Shown: positions 35,749 through 45,144, counted from the first letter of the stretch. The stretch: 64,000 bases of DNA from Gluconacetobacter sacchari (GCF_014174255.1 NZ_JABEQJ010000003.1:124001-188000); one strand, 5' to 3'. Notes: generated by a model from the letters alone, not told the origin. Numbers and translations: made by a program.

Positions 35749-36680
35749 TTCAGCCCGTCCTTCTGCCATGCGAGGACGCGGTCGCGGATCTTGAACAGCA
35801 AGGTCACCAGCCCGGTACACATCAGCGACATCACCAGCAGCGCCGCATACATGTTGGGATAGGCCGCCCAGCCCTGGGCCCATTGCATGTAGAAGCCGAG
35901 GCCGGATTTCACGCCCAGCATCTCGGCCACCACCAGGGTGGCGAAGGAGACGCCCAGCCCCATGAACAGGCCGACGAAGATCTGCGGCATCGCGGCGGGC
36001 AGGGCGACGCGCAGCACCAGGAAGCGGGTGCGCGCGCCCATGGTGCGGGCGACGTCGTAAAAGGCCGGATCGACGGCGGCGACGCCGGACCAGGTGAGGA
36101 TGGTGGTGGGGAAGCCCGCCGCCAGTGCCAGCAGGGCCTCGCTGGCCAGCCGACCGGAGGGGACGAGCACGAAGGCCAGCGGCAGCAGCGCGACGGGGGG
36201 CAGCGGGCCGACCAGGCGGATCAGCGGCCGGACCCAGTAGCGGAAGTGCGGCGAGCGCCCCAGCCCGACGCCGATGGCCACGCCCAACCCCGCGCCGATG
36301 CCGTAGCCCACCGCCAGCAGGCCGAGCGAGTGCAGCAGGCTGTCGCCCAGCTTCTTCCAGTCGGTCAGGAAGACGTCCAGCAGGTCCTGCGGGGTGCCGA
36401 AGAACGGGCGGGGCAGCCAGAGCAGCTTGGCCTGCGCGATTTCCCATGCCGTGAAGCCCAGGCCGAGCGCGATGGCCCAGGGCGCGCGCGCCGAGAGGCG
36501 GCGCAGCGCGGCGGCGGCCAGCAGCGCCAGCCCGACGGCCAGGAACAGCGCCGCGAGCGGGTTGGTGGCCGGGAAATCGTCCGCGTCGGGCCAGCGCCAG
36601 GTGACCAGCGCCGCCAGGAACCAGGCCGGCCCGGCCGCCCAGGGCAGCAGACGGCGGCCGGTCGCGTCCGGTGCCGTCAT
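35742..36680 (-). CDS. ABC transporter permease (taurine/sulfonate type)
   Basis: 312-residue inner-membrane subunit with an extra N-terminal hydrophobic pair (about 10-60) before the usual six-helix BPD_transp_1 domain. The cytoplasmic coupling motif is seen in ARTMGARTRFLVLRVALPAAMPQIFVG. It overlaps the binding-protein stop by 4 bases (ATGA) and the ATPase start by 7. Confidence 0.9.
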   Translation of the reverse strand: MTAPDATGRRLLPWAAGPAWFLAALVTWRWPDADDFPATNPLAALFLAVGLALLAAAALRRLSARAPWAIALGLGFTAWEIAQAKLLWLPRPFFGTPQDLLDVFLTDWKKLGDSLLHSLGLLAVGYGIGAGLGVAIGVGLGRSPHFRYWVRPLIRLVGPLPPVALLPLAFVLVPSGRLASEALLALAAGFPTTILTWSGVAAVDPAFYDVARTMGARTRFLVLRVALPAAMPQIFVGLFMGLGVSFATLVVAEMLGVKSGLGFYMQWAQGWAAYPNMYAALLVMSLMCTGLVTLLFKIRDRVLAWQKDGLKW

Positions 36681-37765
36681 GTGGCGAACAGGTCCTGCGT
36701 CACCTTGTCGGCGTAGCGCGCGGGATCGAGCGAGGGGCGGAAGACGCCGATCTGCTTCAGCGCGTCGGCGTAGCGCACGACCTCGTCATGCAGCGGCGGG
36801 CCGAGCACCTGGTGATGATGGCCCTGGAGGCGCAGCATGGCCGCGATGTCCTCGGCGCTGGCGCGGGCGGCGAAGGGTTTGAAGATGCGCCCGGCCTCGT
36901 CCGGGTTGCAGGCCACCCAGGCGCCGGCGTCGAGGATCGCGCGCGTGACCGCCGCCGCGACCGCGGGCTCGTTGCGGATCAGGCTGCCGCGCAGGCCGAT
37001 GACGCAGCAGGCGGTCTGTGCCCAACTGCCGTTCATGTTGCTGTCGATCTCGACGAGGTCGAACTGGCGCTTGTGGAGGTAGGAGACGGGATCGCTGCCG
37101 CTGATGGCCTGGACCTCGCCCCGTTGCAGGGCCAGCGGCAGCAGGTCGGCCGGATATTGCCGCCATTGCATGTCGGATTCCGGGTCGATACCCGCTTCCT
37201 TCAGGCGGATGGAGAAGAAATTCTTGTCCGGGCCGCCGATATCGGTCACGCCGATGGTCTTGCCATGCAGGGCGTCCAGCGTCGTCGGGCCGCCCCTGGG
37301 AGCCAGAAGATGCATGCAGCCCGCGTGCAGGCCGGCGACCAGCTTGACGTCGAACCCCTGCTGGAGCGGCTTGAGCCAGCGCAGCGCCATGCCGGGGGCG
37401 CCGTCGGCCTTGCCGGTGGCCAATGCCTCCAGCAACTGGTCGGTGGCGCCGGCGAAATTGACGTAATCGACGTCGAGATCATAGCGCGCGAAGAACCCCT
37501 TTTCCTTCGCGACCGGGATCGCGGCGGTGCAGGTGGAATTCTGGTTCCACGCGATGGTCAGCTTGCGGGCCGGGCCGGGGACCGGAGGGACGGCCGCCGT
37601 GCCGGCGGCGTGGCAGTGGGCGGCGTCATCGGCCAGTGCGGCGGGTGCCAGGGCGAGCGACGCGGCGCCGGCCAGGGTGGCGCCCAGCAGTGCGCGGCGG
37701 GTCGGGTCGACGGGGATGTCCCGGGCGGTTCTGTGTCGCGGCAGGGCCGCGAGGGGGTGGGACAT
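36677..37765 (-). CDS. ABC transporter substrate-binding protein (NMT1/SsuA-like)
   Basis: Periplasmic binding protein of 362 residues. The N-terminus has a Tat-like signal (TRRALLGATLAG then an Ala-rich core), then a two-lobe NMT1-like fold beginning LTIAWNQNSTCTAAIPVAKEKGFFARYDLDV. Relatives bind sulfonates, taurine, nitrate or thiamine precursors. No sulfonate monooxygenase gene is nearby, so the ligand is open. Confidence 0.87.
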   Translation of the reverse strand: MSHPLAALPRHRTARDIPVDPTRRALLGATLAGAASLALAPAALADDAAHCHAAGTAAVPPVPGPARKLTIAWNQNSTCTAAIPVAKEKGFFARYDLDVDYVNFAGATDQLLEALATGKADGAPGMALRWLKPLQQGFDVKLVAGLHAGCMHLLAPRGGPTTLDALHGKTIGVTDIGGPDKNFFSIRLKEAGIDPESDMQWRQYPADLLPLALQRGEVQAISGSDPVSYLHKRQFDLVEIDSNMNGSWAQTACCVIGLRGSLIRNEPAVAAAVTRAILDAGAWVACNPDEAGRIFKPFAARASAEDIAAMLRLQGHHHQVLGPPLHDEVVRYADALKQIGVFRPSLDPARYADKVTQDLFAT

Positions 37766-37799
37766 GGCGGGACTCGGCGCTCCGACGGGATCTTGTATT

Positions 37800-37816
37800 A
37801 ACGATAGGAAATCGTT
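37800..37816. promoter_or_regulatory. inverted repeat upstream of the ABC operon
   Basis: AACGAT (37800-37805) and ATCGTT (37811-37816) form a dyad around 5 bases, 35 bases before the binding-protein start, next to a possible -10 (GATATC). The half-sites equal those at 32833-32847. Confidence 0.4.
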
Positions 37817-38043
37817 GTTGGATATCCTTGTAACACGATCGGAGAGAGTGCAAGCGCAAAAATGGATAAACCACGCTTCTTTGTGCGTGAATTGCGTGTG
37901 GGAGGAAAAACCGAAAAACGTCCGATCTGTTCGGGGTGTTTGTGGTTGGGACGGGCGATGCCCCTGAACAGATCAGAAAATCATCGGAGCCTGCTTGGAA
38001 ACGCGCGTCGGATCGCCGCCAGCGTGCATTTCCGGACGCGCTC

Positions 38044-38301
38044 TCAGGCGTACAGGTTCAGGACCGTCGAGCCGTCGGCCGAGGCGTTCTGGCCGCCGGT
38101 GGTGGTTTCGGAGATGACGTCGCCCTGCGAATCCTTGGTGATCGTGGTGATCGAGCCGTCGCTGTTGGTGATCTGGCTTGTGGTCGTGGTGGATGACGAT
38201 GACGAGGACGAGGATGAGGACGATGAGGAGGACGTGTCGGCGGTGCCGCCGTACAGGCTGCCCGGCATGGTGCTGCCGAGGCTGGTGATGGAGGATGACA
38301 T
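38044..38301 (-). CDS. small serine-homopolymer protein
   Basis: 85 residues starting MSSSITSLGSTMPGSLYGG, with GGGAGAA upstream. The middle is a run of 14 serines followed by four threonines, then ITNSDGSITTITKDSQGDVISETTTGG and LNLYA. No signal peptide or membrane segment. The second half resembles short secreted or surface low-complexity proteins with NSDGS-type repeats; function unknown. The Ser run is coded by mixed codons, not by a simple DNA repeat throughout. Confidence 0.65.
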   Translation of the reverse strand: MSSSITSLGSTMPGSLYGGTADTSSSSSSSSSSSSSSTTTTSQITNSDGSITTITKDSQGDVISETTTGGQNASADGSTVLNLYA

Positions 38302-38452
38302 GGAGCGTTCTCCCGTGACTGGGTTGCCGGAAGGCAGGAAGACCGGCCGTGGGTTTGCGACCGCATCGCCGCCAGCGTAGGTCCGCGACTGGTTTGCGGA
38401 AAGGCTGGTTTTTCTTTCGGTTTGCAACGGAGTGTTGCGTCGGGGAGGGGGG

Positions 38453-39316
38453 TTACCGCGTTCCGGCGCGCAGGTGGGGGCGGCGGCGGTCCCACAGGCG
38501 CATGCCGCGCAGGGCGAGGTCGGCCATCGCGGGGAGCAGGCGGGGCTGCATCAGGTCGGGGTCGAATTCCTGCATCCGCCGTGCGTTCTCGCGGTAGCAA
38601 TCCTCGACGAACTGGCGGAACGAGAAACTGTCGAGGAACACATTGGCCTGGGTGACCGCGAAATCGCGCCCGTCATTGGGCTGCTGCCCGCGCCGGACCA
38701 TCGCCAGCAGCCGGGCCAGGGCGCGGCCGTAATAGCGGGTGGATTTCAGGGCGCGGCGGACCGGGCCCAGCCCGCGCCGGCGCTCGCGCCAGGCCATGTA
38801 ATTGATGAAGAAGACGATGTGCCGGGTTTCCTCGAACATCAGCACGTCGAAGATCTCGAACAGTTTTTCCGGCAGGAACTGTGACTGGCGGGCGTTCTTG
38901 AACGCCCCGAAACCCAGGAAGGCGTCGAGGCATTCGCCGAAGCCGAAATCGATGAAGGCGGTTTCCAGATCGGCGGGAAAGCGTTCCATCTCCTGCTCTG
39001 TGGCGTCGATGCCGTAGCGGTCGATCATGGTACGGATCAGCTTCGCGTGACGCGCTTCCTCCAGGCCCTGGAGGGCGACGGCCTCGCGCACCACCGGGTC
39101 GGTGATCTGCGGGGTGAAGGCGTCGACGATCGCGCCCGCCCGGCGTTCGGTATGGTACACCTCCTGCCAGAACGGGATGGTGCGCAGGCGGGCCAGTTCC
39201 GCCTCCGTCAGGTCGGGCCAGGGCAGGGTCTCGGGGTCGAAGACCTGGTGCGTGGCGATGAACTGGCGGCAGAACAGGTCCTTGTGGGTCTCCGATCCGG
39301 CTTCGATGCGGCTCAA
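38453..39316 (-). CDS. diiron ferritin-like protein, second of a tandem pair
   Basis: 287 residues, all-helical. The four-helix diiron ligand set is visible: Glu in YHTERRAGAI, EExRH in LEEARHAKLI (near 88-92), Glu in FGECLDAF, and EExRH in FEETRHIVFF. This pattern is that of ferritin-like oxidases or hydroxylases rather than iron-storage ferritin. It is paralogous to the upstream gene and overlaps it by 4 bases (ATGA). Substrate unknown. Confidence 0.78.
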   Translation of the reverse strand: MSRIEAGSETHKDLFCRQFIATHQVFDPETLPWPDLTEAELARLRTIPFWQEVYHTERRAGAIVDAFTPQITDPVVREAVALQGLEEARHAKLIRTMIDRYGIDATEQEMERFPADLETAFIDFGFGECLDAFLGFGAFKNARQSQFLPEKLFEIFDVLMFEETRHIVFFINYMAWRERRRGLGPVRRALKSTRYYGRALARLLAMVRRGQQPNDGRDFAVTQANVFLDSFSFRQFVEDCYRENARRMQEFDPDLMQPRLLPAMADLALRGMRLWDRRRPHLRAGTR

Positions 39317-40305
39317 GCGGCGTGCTCCACCGCGCGGGCGCCGGAGGGCCGGCGCAGGAACAGGCGCAGGAAGCGCGCCAGGTTCGGGGCCAGTTTCGGC
39401 CGCAGCAGGCGCGGGTCGTAGCCGGAGAAGCGGCGTTCGTTCTCCTCCAGGCAGAGATCGATCATCTCGCGCAGGCTGATATCGATGTTCGCCACGTCCT
39501 TCGCGCCGCTGACGGTGAAATTATTGTCCTGTTCCTGGACATTGCCGTTGGCGTCGATGCTGGTGGCCAGGCCGATCCGCTCGTAGACCAGGAACACCCA
39601 GACCGCCAGAACCCGCAGTTCGAACCACGGGCGCTGCCACAGCGGCATGGTCGCGCGGTGCCACGCCAGCCAGTTGGCGAACAGCAGGATATGGCGGCAT
39701 TCCTCCTGCATCACCGGCTCGAACGTTTCGATCAGCTCGGCGGGGAAGAAGCCGGAGCGCTGGGCCAGGGCGAACAGGCCGAAGGCGAAGAAACTGTCCA
39801 CGCATTCCGAAAAGCCGGTGACCAGATAGGCCCATTCGGTGTCGCGCGGTTCGATGTAGGGGGGCTCGGGCGCCATCTTGATGTCGTAGGCTTCGACCAG
39901 CTTGGACAGGACCTCCTTGTGGCGGTTTTCCTCCCACGCGTTGCGCGACAGGGCGTCCTTCATGTCCGGGTCGTCGATCATGCGGGCGTAGGCGGCCATG
40001 CGCAGGCGGGCCTTGCCCTCGGTCTGGACCGCGATGTCCCAGATCGGCAGCGAGGTGACGCGCTTCAGCGTCTCGGGGTCCAGCTTCGGCCAGGCGATGA
40101 CCGAGGGCTTGTACGGGTTGAACGTGTCGCGGAACATCTCCGCCACCGCGCGTTTATGCTCCGCCGAGCCGGGCTTGAGGGGGCCGGGCACCGGGCTGGA
40201 CCAGTGGCGGGCGTTGAAATCGGCCTCGGCCACCGTCTTCGTGTCGGCGCCCTTGGGGTCGATCGCCTCGGGGAGGGAGGAATAGATATCGGAAAGGGAG
40301 GTCAT
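39313..40305 (-). CDS. diiron ferritin-like protein, first of a tandem pair
   Basis: About 330 residues. Same ligand pattern as its neighbour: Glu in VQTEGKARLRM, WEENRHKEVL, FSECVDSFFAFG and QEECRHILLF. Differs by a longer N-terminus and an insertion before the last helices (VQEQDNNFTVSGAKD). ATG at 40305 is used; an in-frame TTG three codons earlier is possible. It lies 113 bases after the ClpP-like gene on the same strand. Confidence 0.78.
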   Translation of the reverse strand: MTSLSDIYSSLPEAIDPKGADTKTVAEADFNARHWSSPVPGPLKPGSAEHKRAVAEMFRDTFNPYKPSVIAWPKLDPETLKRVTSLPIWDIAVQTEGKARLRMAAYARMIDDPDMKDALSRNAWEENRHKEVLSKLVEAYDIKMAPEPPYIEPRDTEWAYLVTGFSECVDSFFAFGLFALAQRSGFFPAELIETFEPVMQEECRHILLFANWLAWHRATMPLWQRPWFELRVLAVWVFLVYERIGLATSIDANGNVQEQDNNFTVSGAKDVANIDISLREMIDLCLEENERRFSGYDPRLLRPKLAPNLARFLRLFLRRPSGARAVEHAA

Positions 40306-40418
40306 GCTTCGCAAGCTCGCACAATGAGTACAGACGCCGGACCAGCCTGGATCGGGCCGGGCCGGGCGTCACATTGCGGCCCCCCCTGCGATGGGGGGGA
40401 GGAGGAGGGGGCCAGCGG

Positions 40419-41096
40419 TCAGTGGATGTCGGACAGGGTGGAAATGATCCGTGTCACCAGGCCGTAGGCGATCGCCTCTTCGGCCGACATCCAGTAGTTC
40501 CGGTCGGTGTCGCGGCAGATCTTTTCATACGACTGGCCGGTTTCGCGGGCGAACAGGCGGTTCAGCCGCTCGCGCATCTTCACGATTTCCCGCGCCTCGA
40601 TATCGATATCGGTGGCGGGGCCGCGCACGCCGCCCATCGGCTGGTGCAGCAGGAAGCGCGTGTTGGGCAGGCAGTAGCGGCGCTGCGGGTTGCCGGCGGC
40701 GAAGATCAGCGCGCCGGCCGAGGCCACCCAGCCGGTGCCGATCACGTTCACCGGGGCGACCGAATCGACGAAGCGGATCATGTCGTGAATCGTGTCGCCG
40801 CTTTCGACATGGCCGCCGGGCGAGTTGACATAGACGTCGATCGGCCGGTCGGACGCGCCGGCCAGCGCCAGCAGGCGGCCGGTGACGTCGCGCGCCAGCT
40901 TGTCGTTGATCGCGCCGAAGACCAGCACCTTGCGCTGGTCGAACAGGCGGCTCTCAAGCTCGTTGATCGGCGAGGACAGGGTCTTGTTGTCGCCGGGTTC
41001 CGCCGGTTCGGGGCCCTGGGGCTCGGGGATGTCGGGGCCGTTCGGGTCCTCGTCATCCATCCGGATACGGTGGTTCGGCCGCATGCCGTTCAGCAT
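40419..41096 (-). CDS. ClpP-like serine protease paralogue
   Basis: Proteolytic subunit of ClpP type, about 225 residues from the third of three consecutive ATGs, which has GGGAG 6 bases upstream (alternative starts: 41099, 41102, 41132). Nucleophile Ser126 in TGWVASAGAL and His151 in LLHQPMGG are present. The triad Asp of E. coli ClpP (TERDRF) aligns with Asn200 in DTDRNYW. The acidic, Pro-rich N-terminal tail (DDEDPNGPDIPEPQGPEPAEP) is unusual. No clpX or clpA is adjacent, so this is probably a second ClpP rather than the housekeeping one. Confidence 0.85.
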   Translation of the reverse strand: MLNGMRPNHRIRMDDEDPNGPDIPEPQGPEPAEPGDNKTLSSPINELESRLFDQRKVLVFGAINDKLARDVTGRLLALAGASDRPIDVYVNSPGGHVESGDTIHDMIRFVDSVAPVNVIGTGWVASAGALIFAAGNPQRRYCLPNTRFLLHQPMGGVRGPATDIDIEAREIVKMRERLNRLFARETGQSYEKICRDTDRNYWMSAEEAIAYGLVTRIISTLSDIH

Positions 41097-41290
41097 CATC
41101 ATCTCCCTGTATCCAGGACTGGTCCTATTCATCCACTCTATCCTGCGCCGCCTTCGGGCCGGTGCCAAGACCCGACCTGCCGCCCGCCGTGCCGCTCTCT
41201 AGCTCAAAAGCCCGGGGGCGGGTTAGTAAGGGAGGGCAGGCGGCCCTCCCCGGTGGGAAGCGGCCGCCGGACGCTGGTCACGGAGTGAAG

Positions 41291-42256
41291 ATGGGTATGA
41301 AAGCGCCGCTGCCAAGAGACCGTTCGGCTCTGGCCCGTCCGGCGGGATTGCTGGCGGCCCTGGTGGCCCTGAGCGGCTGCGCCCATCGCGATGCCTTCGA
41401 CGCCACGCTGGACTGGTACCACCAGCATCAGGGCGGCGTCATTGCCGAGCAGCGGCCGCCGCCGCCCGGCGCGCATGATCCCTATCCCGCCGTGGGCCTG
41501 ACCCCGACCACGGTGCCGGTCCTGCCCTCGGCCGATCGCCGGCAGGACGTGACCGAGACCCTGGTCGAACAGCGCAACCTGGCCCACCGGATGGCGGCGG
41601 AGGTCGGGCCGCTGACGAATACGGCCCCGGTCGTGCCGAAGGTGCCCGCGCGCCCGGCCCCGGCCCCGGCCCCGGAGTCGGCCTCCACCGCGCCTTCCGG
41701 GGGGGCGTCTTCGGCGACGCTGGATGCGGCGGAGGCGCCGCCGCCCGCGCCTGCGCCGGCGCGGGCTGCCGCGGGGGACGCGGCGCTGGTGGCGATGCCG
41801 GAGGTCGGCGCGGATGTCGGCGGCGTGGGCGGCACCTCGGCGGCCGCGTCGGGGCCGCTGCCCGAGATTCCCGCCGGGCCGCCGGTGGCGCCGCAATTCC
41901 CGGGCTTCGCGGTGCCGAGCGACGCGGCGGTGGCGACGATCCGGCCGGATTATGTGCTGGCCGACCCGGTGGGGACGCGGATTCTCTTTCCCGTCGGCAA
42001 CGATCGGCCGGTGGCGGGGCAGGAGAAGGCGATCGACGGGGTGGCGCGCCATAGCCCCGGCGGCCCGCTGTTCGTCCATGGCTATGGCGAGGCCGCGTCG
42101 ACCGATTCGGCGGAGCAGGCGCGGGCGATGGCGCTGGCCCTGCTGCGCGCGCGCACGGTGGCCGAGCGGCTGGCGGCCGACGGCGTGCCGGCGAAGGCGA
42201 TTCATCTGCGGGCGCATCCGTTCGGCGACGGAGTACGGATCAGTACCGCGCAGTAG
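41291..42256 (+). CDS. OmpA-like lipoprotein
   Basis: 321 residues. Lipobox LVALSGC with Cys30 as lipidation site. A long Pro/Ala-rich linker at about 120-215 leads to a C-terminal domain with an OmpA/MotB-like beta-alpha pattern (TRILFPVGNDRPVAGQEKAI, then FVHGYGEAA and ARTVAERLAADGVPAKAI). This suggests outer-membrane anchoring with a weak peptidoglycan-binding domain. GGAGTGAAG precedes the ATG. Divergent from the ClpP-like gene. Confidence 0.75.
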   Translation: MGMKAPLPRDRSALARPAGLLAALVALSGCAHRDAFDATLDWYHQHQGGVIAEQRPPPPGAHDPYPAVGLTPTTVPVLPSADRRQDVTETLVEQRNLAHRMAAEVGPLTNTAPVVPKVPARPAPAPAPESASTAPSGGASSATLDAAEAPPPAPAPARAAAGDAALVAMPEVGADVGGVGGTSAAASGPLPEIPAGPPVAPQFPGFAVPSDAAVATIRPDYVLADPVGTRILFPVGNDRPVAGQEKAIDGVARHSPGGPLFVHGYGEAASTDSAEQARAMALALLRARTVAERLAADGVPAKAIHLRAHPFGDGVRISTAQ

Positions 42257-42434
42257 TGCGATGCGATGGCGCGCGGCGCGGTTGCCTGCGGGGCGCGGGC
42301 GTCGTTAATATCCGCGATTGGCGGGGAATGCTCCGCCAGTCGCGACATGCCGCCGGAAGAGCGGCGCGAAACGGCCATCCTGAACCTTGTCCGGGGCGTT
42401 GGGTCCCGGGCAAACAGTCTCAACGAGCCAACCC

Positions 42435-43697
42435 ATGACAGAAGAATTCCATCGCATCCGTCGCCTGCCGCCCTATGTGTTCGCCGAGGTGAACAAGGCC
42501 AAGGCCGCGGCCCGAGCCAGGGGCGAGGACATCATCGATCTGGGCATGGGCAATCCCGACAGTCCCACCCCGCCGCATATCGTGCAGAAGCTGGTGGAAA
42601 CCGTGGCCGATCCGCGTGCCCACGGCTATTCGGTCAGCAAGGGGATTCCGGGCCTGCGCCGGGCGCTGGCGGCCTATTACGGCCGCCGTTTCGGCGTGGC
42701 GCTGGACCCGGAGACCGAGGTGATCGCGACCCTGGGATCGAAGGAAGGGCTGGCCAATCTGGCCGCCGCCATCACCAGTCCGGGCGACACCATCCTGGTG
42801 CCCAATCCGTCCTATCCGATCCATCAGTTCGGCTTCATCATCGCCGGGGCCTCGGTGCGGTCGATTCCCGCGACGCCGGACGAGGAGATGCTGCGGGCGC
42901 TGGATCGCGCGGTGCGCCATTCAGTGCCGAAACCGACGGCGCTGATCGTCAATTTTCCCTCCAACCCCACGGCCTATGTCGCGGACCTGGATTTCTATCG
43001 CGAACTGGTGGCCTTCGCCCGCCGGCACGAGATCTGGATCATGTCCGACCTCGCTTATGCCGAGATCTATTTCGGCGACCGGGTGCCGCCCTCGATCTTG
43101 CAGGTGCCGGGGGCGAAGGACATCGCGGTCGAGTTTACCTCGCTGTCCAAGACCTATTCCATGGCTGGCTGGCGCATGGGGTTCGCTGCCGGCAATCCGC
43201 GCCTGATCAACGCGCTGACGCGGATCAAATCCTATCTGGATTATGGCGCCTTCACCCCGATCCAGGTGGCGGCGGTGGCGGCGCTGAGCGGCCCGCAGGA
43301 TTGCGTGGCCGAGATGCGCGCGCTGTATCGCGACCGGCGCGACGTGCTGATCCGCGGCCTGCACGCGGCGGGATGGGACGTGCCGTCGCCCGAGGGGTCG
43401 ATGTTCGCCTGGGCGCCGTTGCCGGCGGCTTTCCGCGACATGGGCAGCGTCGATTTCTCCAAGCTTCTGCTGAAGGAGGCCGGGGTGGCGGTGGCGCCGG
43501 GGTTGGGCTTCGGCGAATATGGCGAGGGTTTCGTGCGGATCGGGCTGGTCGAGAACACGCAGCGCCTGCGTCAGGCGACGCGGGCGATCCGCCAGTTCAT
43601 GGGGCGCCATGGCGTCAACCTGCCCGACACGGCCGGGGTGGGGCGTCGCGCGGCGAAGGATACGGAGCAGGCCGCGGACCCCGTGCCGGTGGGTTGA
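42435..43697 (+). CDS. alaC: alanine-synthesising aminotransferase AlaC
   Basis: PLP-dependent class I/II transaminase, 420 residues, transferring the amino group of glutamate to pyruvate. Closely resembles E. coli AlaC: RRLPPYVFAEVNKAKAAAR, IIDLGMGNPDSPTPPHIV, VPNPSYPIHQFGFIIAGA, and the PLP lysine Lys239 in SLSKTYSMAGWRMGF. Sometimes annotated as LL-diaminopimelate aminotransferase. It precedes hom by about 100 bases, a common alphaproteobacterial arrangement. Confidence 0.9.
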   Translation: MTEEFHRIRRLPPYVFAEVNKAKAAARARGEDIIDLGMGNPDSPTPPHIVQKLVETVADPRAHGYSVSKGIPGLRRALAAYYGRRFGVALDPETEVIATLGSKEGLANLAAAITSPGDTILVPNPSYPIHQFGFIIAGASVRSIPATPDEEMLRALDRAVRHSVPKPTALIVNFPSNPTAYVADLDFYRELVAFARRHEIWIMSDLAYAEIYFGDRVPPSILQVPGAKDIAVEFTSLSKTYSMAGWRMGFAAGNPRLINALTRIKSYLDYGAFTPIQVAAVAALSGPQDCVAEMRALYRDRRDVLIRGLHAAGWDVPSPEGSMFAWAPLPAAFRDMGSVDFSKLLLKEAGVAVAPGLGFGEYGEGFVRIGLVENTQRLRQATRAIRQFMGRHGVNLPDTAGVGRRAAKDTEQAADPVPVG

Positions 43698-43800
43698 CCG
43701 CCCGGCGGGTTTTCGACCCGGAGGCGGCGCTGTGGGCGCTGCCTCCGGCACTAGGCGGCATTCAGGAACGACGACAGGATATCAGGTGACCGGACGGAAT

Positions 43801-45144
43801 ATGGCGACGGGTGGACAGGGAGGCGGCGCGGGATCGGGGCCATTGCGGATCGGCATTGCCGGGCTGGGGACGGTGGGGGCCGGGCTGGTCAAGCTGTTGC
43901 GGGCCAATGCGGGCATCGTCGGCGCGCGGGCCGGGCGGCAGGTGATCGTGACCGCCGTGGCCGCGCGCGACCGTGCCCGCGACCGGGGCATCGATCTGGA
44001 CGGCGTGACCTGGCATGACGACGCCCTGGCGCTGGCGCGCGACCCGGATGTGGATGTGGTCGTCGAACTGATTGGCGGGGCGGACGGCATTGCCCGGCGG
44101 CTGGTGACCGAGGCGCTGCGCGCCGGGCGGCCGGTGGTGACCGCCAACAAGGCGCTGATCGCGGTGCATGGGGCCGAACTGGCGGCGCTGGCCGAGCAGG
44201 CGGGCCTGCCGCTGATGTTCGAGGCCGCGGTGGCGGGCGGAATCCCGGCTATCAAGACCGTGCGCGAGGGGTTGGCCGCCGACCGGCTGAACCGGGTGGG
44301 CGGCATTCTGAACGGCACCTGCAACTATATCATGACCGCGATGCGCGAGAGCGGCCGCCCCTTCGACGACGTTCTGGCCGAGGCGCAGGCCCTGGGCTAT
44401 GCCGAGGCCGACCCTTCGACCGACGTGGACGGCATCGACGCGGCGCACAAGCTGGCGATCCTGGCGGGGCTGGCGTTCGGCCGGCCGGTGGCGTTTTCCT
44501 CGGTCCATGTCGAGGGGATCCGGGGTATTCATGCGCTGGACCTGACCTTCGCCCGGGCGCTGGGGTATCGTATCAAGCTGCTGGGCCTGGCGCGCCGGCG
44601 CGAGGATGGGATCGAGGCCCGGGTCCATCCTTGCCTGGTGCCGGAAAAGATGCCGATCGCGCAGGTGGACGGCGTGTTCAATGCCGTGCTGGTGGAAGGC
44701 GCGTTCGTCGGGCGGCTGATGCTGGAGGGGCGCGGCGCGGGCGAGGGGCCGACGGCCACCGCCGTCGCCGCCGACCTGATCGATATCGCGCGCGGCAATG
44801 CCGTGCCGGTCTGGGGCCGCAGCACCGATGGGCTGACGCAGGTGGAAGCCTTGCCGCGCACCGCGTTCCATGAGGAATATTATCTGCGCCTGCATGTGCA
44901 GGACCGGCCAGGCGTGATCGCCGATGTGACGGCCGTTCTGCGCGATCATGGTGTGTCGCTGCGCAGCATGCTGCAACATGGGCGCGCGGCGGACGATCCC
45001 GTCGGGGGAGACGCGCCGTCCGTGCCGCTGGTGCTGGTCACGCATCGGACGCGGGAATCCGCCATGATGGCGGCGTTGGACCGGATCGCGGCGCTGCCGG
45101 CTGTGATCGGCGAGCCGGCGATGATTCGTATCGAGGCCGGCTGA
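43801..45144 (+). CDS. hom: homoserine dehydrogenase
   Basis: NAD(P)H-dependent reduction of aspartate semialdehyde to homoserine for Thr and Met synthesis; 447 residues. NAD motif GIAGLGTVGAGL near 18-29, VVTANKALIAVHG, FEAAVAGGIPAIKTVREGL, and ILNGTCNYIMT with the family signature. C-terminal ACT domain (LRLHVQDRPGVIADVTAVL) near 365-445 implies feedback by threonine. GTG at 43786 is an alternative start. Confidence 0.95.
   Translation: MATGGQGGGAGSGPLRIGIAGLGTVGAGLVKLLRANAGIVGARAGRQVIVTAVAARDRARDRGIDLDGVTWHDDALALARDPDVDVVVELIGGADGIARRLVTEALRAGRPVVTANKALIAVHGAELAALAEQAGLPLMFEAAVAGGIPAIKTVREGLAADRLNRVGGILNGTCNYIMTAMRESGRPFDDVLAEAQALGYAEADPSTDVDGIDAAHKLAILAGLAFGRPVAFSSVHVEGIRGIHALDLTFARALGYRIKLLGLARRREDGIEARVHPCLVPEKMPIAQVDGVFNAVLVEGAFVGRLMLEGRGAGEGPTATAVAADLIDIARGNAVPVWGRSTDGLTQVEALPRTAFHEEYYLRLHVQDRPGVIADVTAVLRDHGVSLRSMLQHGRAADDPVGGDAPSVPLVLVTHRTRESAMMAALDRIAALPAVIGEPAMIRIEAG

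Noticed and set aside
35742-36447. N-terminal extension of the ABC ATPase reading into the permease
   Set aside because: The extension is a shadow of the permease; the ATPase starts at 35748 with a normal N-terminus.
38170-38232. Possible simple DNA repeat or CRISPR-like array in the GACGAGGA-rich stretch
   Set aside because: It is the coding run for serine in the small protein; no spacers or regular repeat units.
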